DNA of 10,811 nucleotides from an uncultured Spirochaetaceae bacterium (GTDB lineage: Bacteria; Spirochaetota; Spirochaetia; Treponematales; Treponemataceae): contig CADBRC010000081.1 of NCBI GenBank assembly GCA_902796985.1, positions 1-10,811 on the forward strand, written 5' to 3'. This document shows, in pieces, positions 1-6,064 of this stretch (position 1 is its first letter; each line of letters opens with the position of its first letter). The translations under genes were made by a program, and so were the position numbers. The notes below the pieces were generated by a model, which saw only the letters and a program-made list of their open reading frames with translations, made no database searches and was not told the DNA's origin.

Positions 1-6
1 CGTGGG

Positions 7-98
7 GCTCCGCTGGCGGTTGCCTTGAAGCTCCGCTGGCGGTTGCCTTGAAGCTCCGCTGGCGGTTGCCTTGAAGCTCCGCTGGCGGTTGCCTTGAA
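7..98. repeat. Four perfect 23-bp tandem repeats upstream of purD
   Basis: Four identical head-to-tail copies lie at 7-29, 30-52, 53-75 and 76-98. Each begins GCTCCGCTGG and ends CCTTGAA, and there are no spacers between them. Each unit contains the short inverted repeat CCGC-TG-GCGG. Because 23 is not a multiple of three, any reading frame rotates through all phases: the plus strand meets a stop (TGA), while the minus strand is open in all three frames across the array. The last copy is followed by A instead of G, which turns TTGAAG into TTGAAA, the -35 element of the purD promoter. The exact identity of the copies suggests recent expansion or a variable-number repeat. I see no gene in 1-128; bases 1-6 are too short to interpret. 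Confidence 0.95.
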
Positions 99-122
99 AC
101 TCACGGGCTTTTCGCATAGAAT
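94..122 (+). promoter_or_regulatory. Probable sigma-70 promoter of purD, giving a leaderless mRNA
   Basis: TTGAAA (94-99, five of six matches to TTGACA) and TAGAAT (117-122, five of six to TATAAT) are separated by exactly 17 bases. Only six bases (GGGGGC) lie between the -10 and the purD ATG, so a start site at the normal distance would fall on or next to the A of ATG. The G-run is too close to ATG to act as a usual ribosome site. The -35 is formed at the junction of the last 23-bp repeat, so copy number would change what lies upstream of the promoter but not the core itself. Confidence 0.6.
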
Positions 123-128
123 GGGGGC

Positions 129-1460
129 ATGAAAGTTCTTGTGGTAGGAAACGGCGGCCGTGAGCACGCCATCGCCTGGAAGCTTGCGGAGAGCAAGGAT
201 GTTAAGGAAGTAGTCTGCGTCCCCGGGAACGGCGGGACGGCCTATGAGAAGAAGTGCGTCAATATAGAGGACGAGGACGGGAACTACGTTGAGATAGCCC
301 GGAGGGAGGGCTGTTCCCTCGCCGTCATAGGCCCGGAGAACCCCCTTGCGGAGGGGCTTGCGGACGAATTCTGGGCTGCCGGAATCCGCGTGGTCGGTCC
401 CAGAAAGGCTGCCGCCCAGCTGGAGGCGAGCAAGGGCTTTGCGAAGGACTTCATGAAGAAATATGCGGTCGCTGCGGCTGCGAGCGAGACCTTCACTGAT
501 GAGAAGGCCGCCCTGGACTACATTACCAGTCACGGTGCACCGATTGTCGTCAAGGCGGACGGGCTCGCGGCGGGCAAGGGCGTGGTTGTCGCCAAGACCG
601 TGGACGAGGCCAAAGCCGCCGTCCGCGAGATGATGGAGGACAAGAAGTTCGGGGAGTCGGGCAGCACGCTCGTCATAGAGGACTATCTGACCGGCGACGA
701 GCTGTCCGTGCTTGCGGCCGTCAGCGTCACCCCGGAGCTTGCCGCATCCGGCAAGGCATGCATCATCCCCTTCCTGAGTGCGCGCGACCACAAGCGGCTC
801 TGCGACGGTGCCAAGGGCCCAAACACGGGCGGAATGGGTGCGATTTCCCCGGTGGAGGGCGTCACCCCGCTCATCATGTCCCAGTTCGAGAAGAACATCC
901 TCCAGCCCACGCTCAAGGGGCTTGTCGACATGAAGGCGGACTACCGGGGCTTCATCTTCTTCGGCCTGATGCTGACGGAAGACGGGCCCAAGTGCCTGGA
1001 GTACAATGTCAGGCTGGGCGACCCGGAGACTCAGGCCGTCCTGCCGCTGATGGATTTTGATTTCGCCGCCATGTGCGAGGCAATTACGGACGGCACGCTC
1101 AAGGACTTCAAGTTCGACTGGAAGCCGGGCGTGGTCGTCGCCCCCGTTGCGGTCAGCGGCGGTTACCCTGAGGAGTACCGGAAGGGGATTCCGATTGACT
1201 GCGACAAGGAGGCGTTCGGCAGGAGCGGCGCGAAGCTGTTCGTCGCCGGAGCCAAACCCGACAGGAGGGGCGACCGCGTGCAGACCGAACAGTCCATGGG
1301 GCTTGTTACGAGCGGGGGCCGCGTGCTCGCTTGCTCGGCGTACGGGAAGGACTTTGACGAGGCCTGGCACAAGGCATACGAGGCGCTGGGGGCAATCCAC
1401 TTTGACGGGATGTTCTACCGCAAGGACATAGGGCTTCCCGGAGCCGCCCAGTCAAACTGA
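129..1460 (+). CDS. purD: Phosphoribosylamine--glycine ligase (GAR synthetase)
   Basis: This cytoplasmic enzyme of de novo purine synthesis joins glycine to 5-phosphoribosylamine using ATP, forming GAR. The 443 residues match the family's usual length. The N-terminal nucleotide-like fold opens with VVGNGGREHA (residues 5-14). A conserved VVGP-KAAAQLE-SK stretch lies near 88-102. The ATP-grasp core shows VKADGLAAGKGVVVA (141-155), GPNTGGMGA (230-238) and the metal-binding EYNVRLGDPETQ (291-302), and the C-terminal domain ends with the typical FYRKDIG (429-435). The start is secure because the first ten residues are the family's canonical N-terminus. There is no Shine-Dalgarno sequence (see the promoter entry). 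The stop TGA is immediately followed by the ATG of trmJ, so the two are almost certainly co-transcribed. No other purine genes are adjacent. Confidence 0.97.
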   Translation: MKVLVVGNGGREHAIAWKLAESKDVKEVVCVPGNGGTAYEKKCVNIEDEDGNYVEIARREGCSLAVIGPENPLAEGLADEFWAAGIRVVGPRKAAAQLEASKGFAKDFMKKYAVAAAASETFTDEKAALDYITSHGAPIVVKADGLAAGKGVVVAKTVDEAKAAVREMMEDKKFGESGSTLVIEDYLTGDELSVLAAVSVTPELAASGKACIIPFLSARDHKRLCDGAKGPNTGGMGAISPVEGVTPLIMSQFEKNILQPTLKGLVDMKADYRGFIFFGLMLTEDGPKCLEYNVRLGDPETQAVLPLMDFDFAAMCEAITDGTLKDFKFDWKPGVVVAPVAVSGGYPEEYRKGIPIDCDKEAFGRSGAKLFVAGAKPDRRGDRVQTEQSMGLVTSGGRVLACSAYGKDFDEAWHKAYEALGAIHFDGMFYRKDIGLPGAAQSN

Positions 1461-2189
1461 ATGAACACCGATAATATCGCCGTCGTGCTCGTCCGCCCCG
1501 AGGAGAGCCGGAACGTCGGGGCCGTCTGCCGCGCCATGGCCAACAGCGCGGTGCATGACCTCCGCATCGTCGGCAGGCGGGAGGATCTGGACGACGAGCG
1601 CGTCAGGGTGCTCGCCATCCACGCAGCCTACATCTGGGAGAACGCCCGCTTCTTTGCGAGCGTTACTGAGGCGACGGCAGACTGCACGCTGAGCGCGGGG
1701 ACGACCCGCAGGCGGGGTAAGAAGCGGAAGGGCAAGCTCTTCCTTCCCGAGGAATTTGCCGGCAACGCTGCCCGCGTCACCGACGGAGGGGGTAAGGTCG
1801 CCGCCGTCTTTGGCAACGAGCGGACGGGACTGACTGATGAGGAGCTGGAGGAATGCAGCTGCGGGGTTACGATTCCGTCAAGCGATGAGTTTGCCTCGCT
1901 CAACCTGAGCCATGCCGTCCAGATAATCTGCTATGAGCTGTTCAGGACCGCCAATGAGGGGCTGACCGGCTATACGCCCATAAGCCTGTCGCGCCTGGAC
2001 AAAACGGTCGGGGTGCTTACTGAAAGCCTGGGGCAGATGGGCTTTTTCCACCGGGTGACCGATCATGACATGGCTTCCTTCTGGAGGCAGGTGTTCTCCC
2101 GCGCGTCTTTGAGCGAGGGAGAGGCCCAGTATATAGAAAAAACTTTCCACAAAGCAGCGGGCCTCTTCGTCGGGAAGGGGCGGGAGTAA
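1461..2189 (+). CDS. trmJ: tRNA (cytidine/uridine-2'-O-)-methyltransferase, TrmJ-like SPOUT family
   Basis: This is a SPOUT-class (TrmH/SpoU) methyltransferase. The TrmJ branch adds a 2'-O-methyl group to nucleotide 32 of tRNA using S-adenosylmethionine. Motif 1 is N18-VGAVCRAM with the catalytic-type Arg24, motif 2 is VFGNERTGLT (116-125), and motif 3 is IPSSDEFASLNLSHAVQ (138-154), which forms the trefoil-knot cofactor site. The basic stretch RRRGKKRKGK (83-92) is likely RNA-contacting. The tail (about 176-235, with FWRQVFSRASLSEGE) resembles the helical C-terminal extension of TrmJ, which favours TrmJ over other SpoU enzymes. The 242-aa length fits. ATG directly follows the purD TGA with no ribosome site, so translation probably depends on coupling or re-initiation after purD. 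The exact tRNA target cannot be read from sequence. Confidence 0.85.
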   Translation: MNTDNIAVVLVRPEESRNVGAVCRAMANSAVHDLRIVGRREDLDDERVRVLAIHAAYIWENARFFASVTEATADCTLSAGTTRRRGKKRKGKLFLPEEFAGNAARVTDGGGKVAAVFGNERTGLTDEELEECSCGVTIPSSDEFASLNLSHAVQIICYELFRTANEGLTGYTPISLSRLDKTVGVLTESLGQMGFFHRVTDHDMASFWRQVFSRASLSEGEAQYIEKTFHKAAGLFVGKGRE

Positions 2190-2203
2190 AGTCCCTCATA
2201 AGG

Positions 2204-2232
2204 CACCGCGCTACGCACCTGCTTGCGCGGTG
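2204..2232. other. GC-rich hairpin just after trmJ
   Basis: CACCGCGC (2204-2211) and GCGCGGTG (2225-2232) form a perfect 8-bp stem around a 13-base loop, 14 bases after the trmJ stop. No T-run follows on either strand, so it is not a textbook intrinsic terminator. It could still stabilise the purD-trmJ mRNA end or act as a weak or factor-assisted stop between the convergent genes. Confidence 0.4.
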
Positions 2233-2272
2233 GGTGGCCGGGAACGGCACGGCGCCCCAGTGTCTGGTGCTG

Positions 2273-2322
2273 TACGACACCGCATCTGAGGGCATACGAC
2301 ACCGCGTCCGGTGCCGTACGAC
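2273..2322. repeat. Degenerate 22-bp tandem repeat in the convergent gap
   Basis: TACGAC recurs at 2273, 2295 and 2317, exactly 22 bases apart. The first two copies share TACGACACCGC, and the second ends GGTGCCG, matching GGTGCTG at 2266-2272 just before the first. Two 13-base segments, GGTGCTGTACGAC (2266-2278) and GGTGCCGTACGAC (2310-2322), differ at one position. Each junction is a near-palindrome centred on GTAC. The array occupies much of the gap between trmJ and the cellulase gene. Confidence 0.6.
2293..2320 (-). terminator. 12-bp hairpin in the 3' region of the cellulase transcript
   Basis: In minus-strand RNA, twelve consecutive pairs form around a GACG loop (arms 2309-2320 and 2293-2304), starting 8 bases after the cellulase stop. 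Two of the pairs are G-U wobbles. In plus-strand RNA the same positions become A-C mismatches, so the full stem exists only in the cellulase transcript. This supports a role as its 3' stabiliser or terminator. A U-tract is lacking, so termination itself is uncertain. Confidence 0.45.
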
Positions 2323-2328
2323 CCTCTT

Positions 2329-3543
2329 CTATTTGCGCTCGCCGTCAGCCACGCCGTCAAGGGCGGCCTTGAGCAGGCTGGGGAAGTACCACTTCTGCTC
2401 GGTGCGGTTGTAGTAGCCGTAGTGCTCGCTCGTGTTGCCGTCCGGGCCGACCTCGGCAGAGCCGTTGTCCCACATTATCGCCGTAATGCCGTTCTTCTTG
2501 GCCTGTCCGAAGTAGTAGCGGAACCATGCCTCGCGCTGGTCCAGGTTGTTCTTGTTCGTCGCACCGCACTCGCCGACGACGACACCGATTCCCTTCTGCA
2601 CGAAGGTCTCTCCCAGCTTGTCAAAGGTGGACTTTATGCCCTCCCTGGCCTCATCGGTGAACTCCTTTACGCCGGGATGCTCTCCCGCGAAGACCCAGGG
2701 GTCATAGGCATGGACGGCGACGACGAGGCGGTCGGCTGCGCTGTCCGTCGGCAGCTTGAACACGTCGTTCATTGCGCCCCAGGGGGAGGCAACATAGCCG
2801 GGAACCATGACGTAGCGGCTTGCATTGTTGCCGCCGCTCTTCCTTATGACGTCCAGACAGCGCTGCTCGTAGTCGCATATCTCCTTGAGTGCGTTCTTGC
2901 AGTCCACGTTCTCCGCATCGTACCACCACTCGCGGTCATGACCGCGCAGGCGGGGTTCGTTCATCAGCTCGAATATCAGGTGGTTGTCGTAGTCCTTGAA
3001 TGCTTCCGCCACCTGCTCCCAGACGCGGGTCAGGAAACTGATGGAAGGATTCCGTGAGTCGTGGAGGGGGTAGTAGCCCTGCGCATAGCCGAAGTTCGGT
3101 ATGGCCGCCGTGTCGTGGTGGCTGTTGATGATGACGTAGAGGCCGGCATCCAGGGCGTAGCCGACGATCTCCTTTGCCCGGGCCATCCAGTCCGGATCTA
3201 TCGTATAGTTGTTGTCGGCGATGTGGTTGTGCCAGGTAATCGGGATGCGGACGGTACGGATTCCCGACCGGTACAGGCCCTTGAACATCTCCGGGGTGGT
3301 CTTTGGCTGTCCCCAGCAGGTCTCGGATGCAAGCCCCTGATTCCGTGCTCCGTCCTCAAAGGCGTCGAGCGTGTTGCCCAGGTTCCATCCTATCTTCATG
3401 TCCTTGACCAGCTCCACGCTCCTGTCGGGGACCTTGGACGTGCCGCCCGTGCTGCTTCCGGTGCTGGCACATGCCGCGAGGGCCGTGGCTGCCACGATTG
3501 CCGCGGCACCGGAAAGAGCCGCGCGAATGTTCCTGAATTTCAT
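2329..3543 (-). CDS. GH5-family endoglucanase (cellulase), predicted lipoprotein
   Basis: This glycoside hydrolase of family 5, clan GH-A, most like the GH5_4 type, is predicted to cleave beta-1,4-glucan (cellulose, xyloglucan or mixed-linkage glucan) by a retaining mechanism. The 404 residues start with a signal peptide ending in the lipobox LAAC (22-25), so Cys25 should be lipidated and the enzyme membrane- or surface-anchored. After a Ser/Thr/Gly linker (to about 38) the TIM barrel shows WNLGNTLDA (53-61), SHHD (141-144), the acid/base Glu196 in MNEP, HAYDPW (278-283), the nucleophile Glu325 in VGECGA, and MWDNG (357-361). No carbohydrate-binding or dockerin module is present. The start has an AGAGGT ribosome site 6 bases upstream. 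It is a single gene on the opposite strand to both neighbours, with its own promoter. Substrate range is not decidable by eye. Confidence 0.93.
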   Translation of the reverse strand: MKFRNIRAALSGAAAIVAATALAACASTGSSTGGTSKVPDRSVELVKDMKIGWNLGNTLDAFEDGARNQGLASETCWGQPKTTPEMFKGLYRSGIRTVRIPITWHNHIADNNYTIDPDWMARAKEIVGYALDAGLYVIINSHHDTAAIPNFGYAQGYYPLHDSRNPSISFLTRVWEQVAEAFKDYDNHLIFELMNEPRLRGHDREWWYDAENVDCKNALKEICDYEQRCLDVIRKSGGNNASRYVMVPGYVASPWGAMNDVFKLPTDSAADRLVVAVHAYDPWVFAGEHPGVKEFTDEAREGIKSTFDKLGETFVQKGIGVVVGECGATNKNNLDQREAWFRYYFGQAKKNGITAIMWDNGSAEVGPDGNTSEHYGYYNRTEQKWYFPSLLKAALDGVADGERK

Positions 3544-3572
3544 AGTTACCTCTGTTGTGAAGATTTTCTTCT

Positions 3573-3601
3573 ATAATATACCATAATGGCGAATTTGTCG
3601 A
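3573..3601 (-). promoter_or_regulatory. Strong sigma-70-type promoter of the cellulase gene
   Basis: On the minus strand, TCGACA (3601-3596, five of six to TTGACA) is followed after 17 bases by TATTAT (3578-3573, five of six to TATAAT). Predicted transcription would begin near 3566, giving a leader of roughly 23 bases. The leader carries AGAGGT (3555-3550), positioned correctly before the ATG at 3543. The surrounding DNA is clearly more AT-rich than the rest of the window. Confidence 0.7.
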
Positions 3602-3657
3602 TTTAAGAATGTGCTTTTGTTTTAAATTCGGCTCCCGCAGGGAAAAATCCCTTAAAG

Positions 3658-3677
3658 ATACCCGTTAAAATACCCGT
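3658..3677. promoter_or_regulatory. Direct repeat ATACCCGT x2, candidate operator
   Basis: ATACCCGT occurs at 3658-3665 and 3670-3677, start to start 12 bases apart, flanking the candidate -35 of the LysM operon. Nearby, AGGGA-AAAA-TCCCT (3639-3652) is a short inverted repeat. Both lie in the 199-bp divergent region and could bind a regulator shared by the cellulase and LysM promoters. No regulator gene is present in the window, so this is only a placement argument. Confidence 0.3.
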
Positions 3678-3693
3678 CCCCGCCGCCGATAAT
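3665..3693 (+). promoter_or_regulatory. Candidate promoter of the LysM / transglycosylase operon
   Basis: TTAAAA (3665-3670, four of six) and GATAAT (3688-3693, five of six) are 17 bases apart. A start near 3700 would give a leader of about 43 bases containing AGAGG (3731-3735), seven bases before the ATG. A second possible -10, TATACT at 3718-3723, has no convincing -35 and would leave almost no leader, so I prefer the upstream one. The -35 lies between the two ATACCCGT repeats. Confidence 0.45.
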
Positions 3694-3742
3694 CTAGATG
3701 AAGTAGGCTTTTTCAGCTATACTAGAATCAAGAGGTTATCTG

Positions 3743-6061
3743 ATGGATAAAATAGGAATCAAGCTGGCCGACGGCTCTTTTTACCCGATTCTGGAAGACG
3801 GAATGCCCGGAAAGAAGAACATATCGCTGACGACCGTCAAGGACAACCAGACGACCGTGCACGTGGATTTGTTCCGCTCCCCGAGCGGGACGATGCAGGA
3901 CGCACAGTACATCGATACCCTCGAAATAGACAACCTGAACCCGCATACCAACGGGGATCCCAATCTCAGCTTTAACATAGAGCTTGGGGAAGACGGTTCC
4001 GTCTCCGCTGAGATAAACGACCCCGAGACCGGACGGCAGTCCTCCCGTACGGTCAGCCTTTCTTCTCTTTCCGGCGCGGTTGCGGAGAAGCACCCTTCCC
4101 GGGATTCCGACCTTTCCCTGAAAGACGGGGAGGAGATAGACGAACCCATAGAGCTTGGCCATCATCAGGACCAGACGGCAAGTCCCGTTCCCGCGGCCAG
4201 GGATGTTCCCGCGGCCAGGGATGTTCCCGCCGACACAGGAAGCCCGAACGAGTACGTTAAGGAAATGGAGGACATCTTCAAGGCCCCCGAGAAGGACGGC
4301 ACGGAGGATGAGAAAGCAGACAGCTCTTTTGATGAAATCGTCAATGACATCTCGAACATAGGCAAGGACGCCGATTCCCAGGAGGAGAACGAAGTGATAG
4401 GCCCTTCACCCAACAGCGAATCTTTCGCGTTCGATGATTTTGATGGCAGTACGGATAAAATGAAGGATGAAGTCGCCGAGGAGCCGATTGAGGAAATCTC
4501 GGCAGAAGATGCCCTTCCCAAGGATGCCGAGTTTGTGGATTCCACAGGGGATGAGCCTCTGGAAATGCCCGATACCCTGGGGGCACTCGACGCGGGGGCG
4601 GATCAGCCTGACTTCGGCTTCAAGGAGCTTGCGGACAATGCCGAGGCTGACGAGGCCGGTATGGCATCTGAGGAGACCGCGGAGGTTGACGGGAGTCCGG
4701 CTGCCGATGACGGCTTTGAGGAACTGGGAACCCTGCCCGAGTGGAGCACGGGCGGGCTGGACGACAGCAATGAGGAGCTTTCCGCGTCCCCGTCCTTTGC
4801 GGGTGATGACACGGTGCTTTCGGCGGTCGATGACGACAAGACGGCCAGCGATGACGATAATCTGGACGAAGAGAACCTGGAGCTTGCCTCGTTCGATGCG
4901 GAAGGCAGCGGCGATCTGTCCGACCTGTCCGAGCCGCTGGTCCAGACGGAGATAGAAGAGACTGCGGATGCAGAGCCGGCAGAGGCTGTCGACCGGTCCC
5001 TGCCGGAGGCGGAAGTTTCTGATGAGCAGGACGGTTCCGATGATCTGGACACGATGGATCTGCCCAGCCTGAATCTTTTTGATGAAGGTCCGGTTACCGA
5101 GACCGAACCGGCGAAGTCCCTTGACAATGATGATCCTTGGGCTGGCGCGGAAACTGCGGCGATAAGCAGCCTTGCCTTGGACGATTCCGCTGAGGAGTCT
5201 GCTGCTGCAGATAATTTCGAGCTGCCTGATTTGGGCTTCGACGATTCCGTGACGGAAGAAGCCGACACGAGCTTTGAACTGCCGGACTTTGACAGGGCGT
5301 CATCATCTTCATACGCGTCCGCTTCATCAAGTGCGTTCGACGACTTTGACTCCAGCCTGCATTCGGCTTCTGACTGGCCGTCGCTTGATCTGGACGAGGA
5401 TTCTGACAGGTCTGTGTCCGGTTCGTCCTTCACGCCCAACAATATGTTCGACAATCTCTACGACAAGGAGACCATGGAAGGCAAGTCTTCCGACGGCTAC
5501 GAGGAAGAGAAGCGCGGAACAAGGATTCCGATGATAGTCTGCATTGCATGTGCGGTTATCTGTATTCTCTGCCTCTTCTTCCTCTTTGTCATACCGACCA
5601 AGTTCAATGTCCTGCGCCGGGATGGTTCGCAGGCAATCGCGATGAGCGACAAGCGGTCTTCCGCACGGCCCGAGGGCAAAACCTCCGTCGGCGGTAACGG
5701 AACCCCGGAGGTCAAGGATACCGGGGCGGAGAAGGAGCAGAGCTCTGCGGGAGATCTGATAAAGCCCGCCTCTGCTGCCAGCGTGTCCGCGCCCCTTCCC
5801 AAGGTGGAGAGCGTTCCCGCCAAGGAGAACGAGATTGTCATCGCGTCCGTGCCTTCCGTCGTCGTGCCGGAAACCCCGGTCAGGAATGTCAAGAAAATTC
5901 CGGACATCCAGTACAAGGTCGTCTGGGGCGATACGCTCTGGGACATCGCGAACGCATACTACAAGAACCCGTGGAAATACACGGTTCTGGCGGAGTACAA
6001 CCACCTGAAGAACCCGAACTTCATACAGACCGGCTCCATCCTGCTCATTCCGGCAGAATAG
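3743..6061 (+). CDS. Hsp70 substrate-binding-like / acidic / transmembrane / LysM protein
   Basis: This 772-aa protein has four visible parts. (1) Residues about 1-110 resemble the DnaK/Hsp70 beta-sandwich substrate-binding domain: DNQTTVHVDLF (34-44), DTLEIDNLNP (58-67), FNIELGEDGSVSAEI (77-91) and DPETG (93-97) follow the same order and spacing as in DnaK, but there is no ATPase domain. (2) Residues about 115-590 are very rich in Asp, Glu and Ser and probably disordered, with repeated motifs AFDDFD (229 and 531), FELPD (492 and 511), and LPSLNL/WPSLDL. (3) A single membrane helix spans about 596-617 and holds C600, C603, C607 and C610. (4) A LysM domain (about 723-770, with GDTLWDIA) should bind peptidoglycan on the outer face. 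With no signal peptide, the N-terminus is probably cytoplasmic. Flanking charges do not settle topology. The ribosome site AGAGG fixes the start. It probably shares an mRNA with the transglycosylase gene three bases downstream. The exact role is unknown; the layout recalls FimV/HubP landmarks in reverse order. Confidence 0.85.
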   Translation: MDKIGIKLADGSFYPILEDGMPGKKNISLTTVKDNQTTVHVDLFRSPSGTMQDAQYIDTLEIDNLNPHTNGDPNLSFNIELGEDGSVSAEINDPETGRQSSRTVSLSSLSGAVAEKHPSRDSDLSLKDGEEIDEPIELGHHQDQTASPVPAARDVPAARDVPADTGSPNEYVKEMEDIFKAPEKDGTEDEKADSSFDEIVNDISNIGKDADSQEENEVIGPSPNSESFAFDDFDGSTDKMKDEVAEEPIEEISAEDALPKDAEFVDSTGDEPLEMPDTLGALDAGADQPDFGFKELADNAEADEAGMASEETAEVDGSPAADDGFEELGTLPEWSTGGLDDSNEELSASPSFAGDDTVLSAVDDDKTASDDDNLDEENLELASFDAEGSGDLSDLSEPLVQTEIEETADAEPAEAVDRSLPEAEVSDEQDGSDDLDTMDLPSLNLFDEGPVTETEPAKSLDNDDPWAGAETAAISSLALDDSAEESAAADNFELPDLGFDDSVTEEADTSFELPDFDRASSSSYASASSSAFDDFDSSLHSASDWPSLDLDEDSDRSVSGSSFTPNNMFDNLYDKETMEGKSSDGYEEEKRGTRIPMIVCIACAVICILCLFFLFVIPTKFNVLRRDGSQAIAMSDKRSSARPEGKTSVGGNGTPEVKDTGAEKEQSSAGDLIKPASAASVSAPLPKVESVPAKENEIVIASVPSVVVPETPVRNVKKIPDIQYKVVWGDTLWDIANAYYKNPWKYTVLAEYNHLKNPNFIQTGSILLIPAE
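4187..4230 (+). repeat. In-frame 18-bp tandem repeat inside the acidic region
   Basis: Two perfect copies at 4187-4204 and 4205-4222 are followed by an 8-base partial copy (4223-4230). Each starts GTTCCCGCGG and encodes VPAARD. Since 18 is a multiple of three, copy changes would keep the frame and only lengthen or shorten the linker after the Hsp70-like head (protein residues about 149-162). Confidence 0.9.
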
Positions 6062-6064
6062 CCC

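Noticed and set aside
7..98. CRISPR array at the left edge
   Set aside because: The 23-bp units are directly adjacent with no spacers, so it is a simple tandem repeat.
1..128. Purine riboswitch upstream of purD
   Set aside because: The region consists of repeats plus a promoter ending six bases before the ATG, leaving no room for a leader aptamer.
2311..3576. Long plus-strand open frames (2311-3057 and 3061-3576) opposite the cellulase gene
   Set aside because: They are antisense to a clear GH5 gene with intact catalytic motifs, show Val/Leu/Arg-rich composition typical of GC-rich shadow frames, and match no family I recognise.
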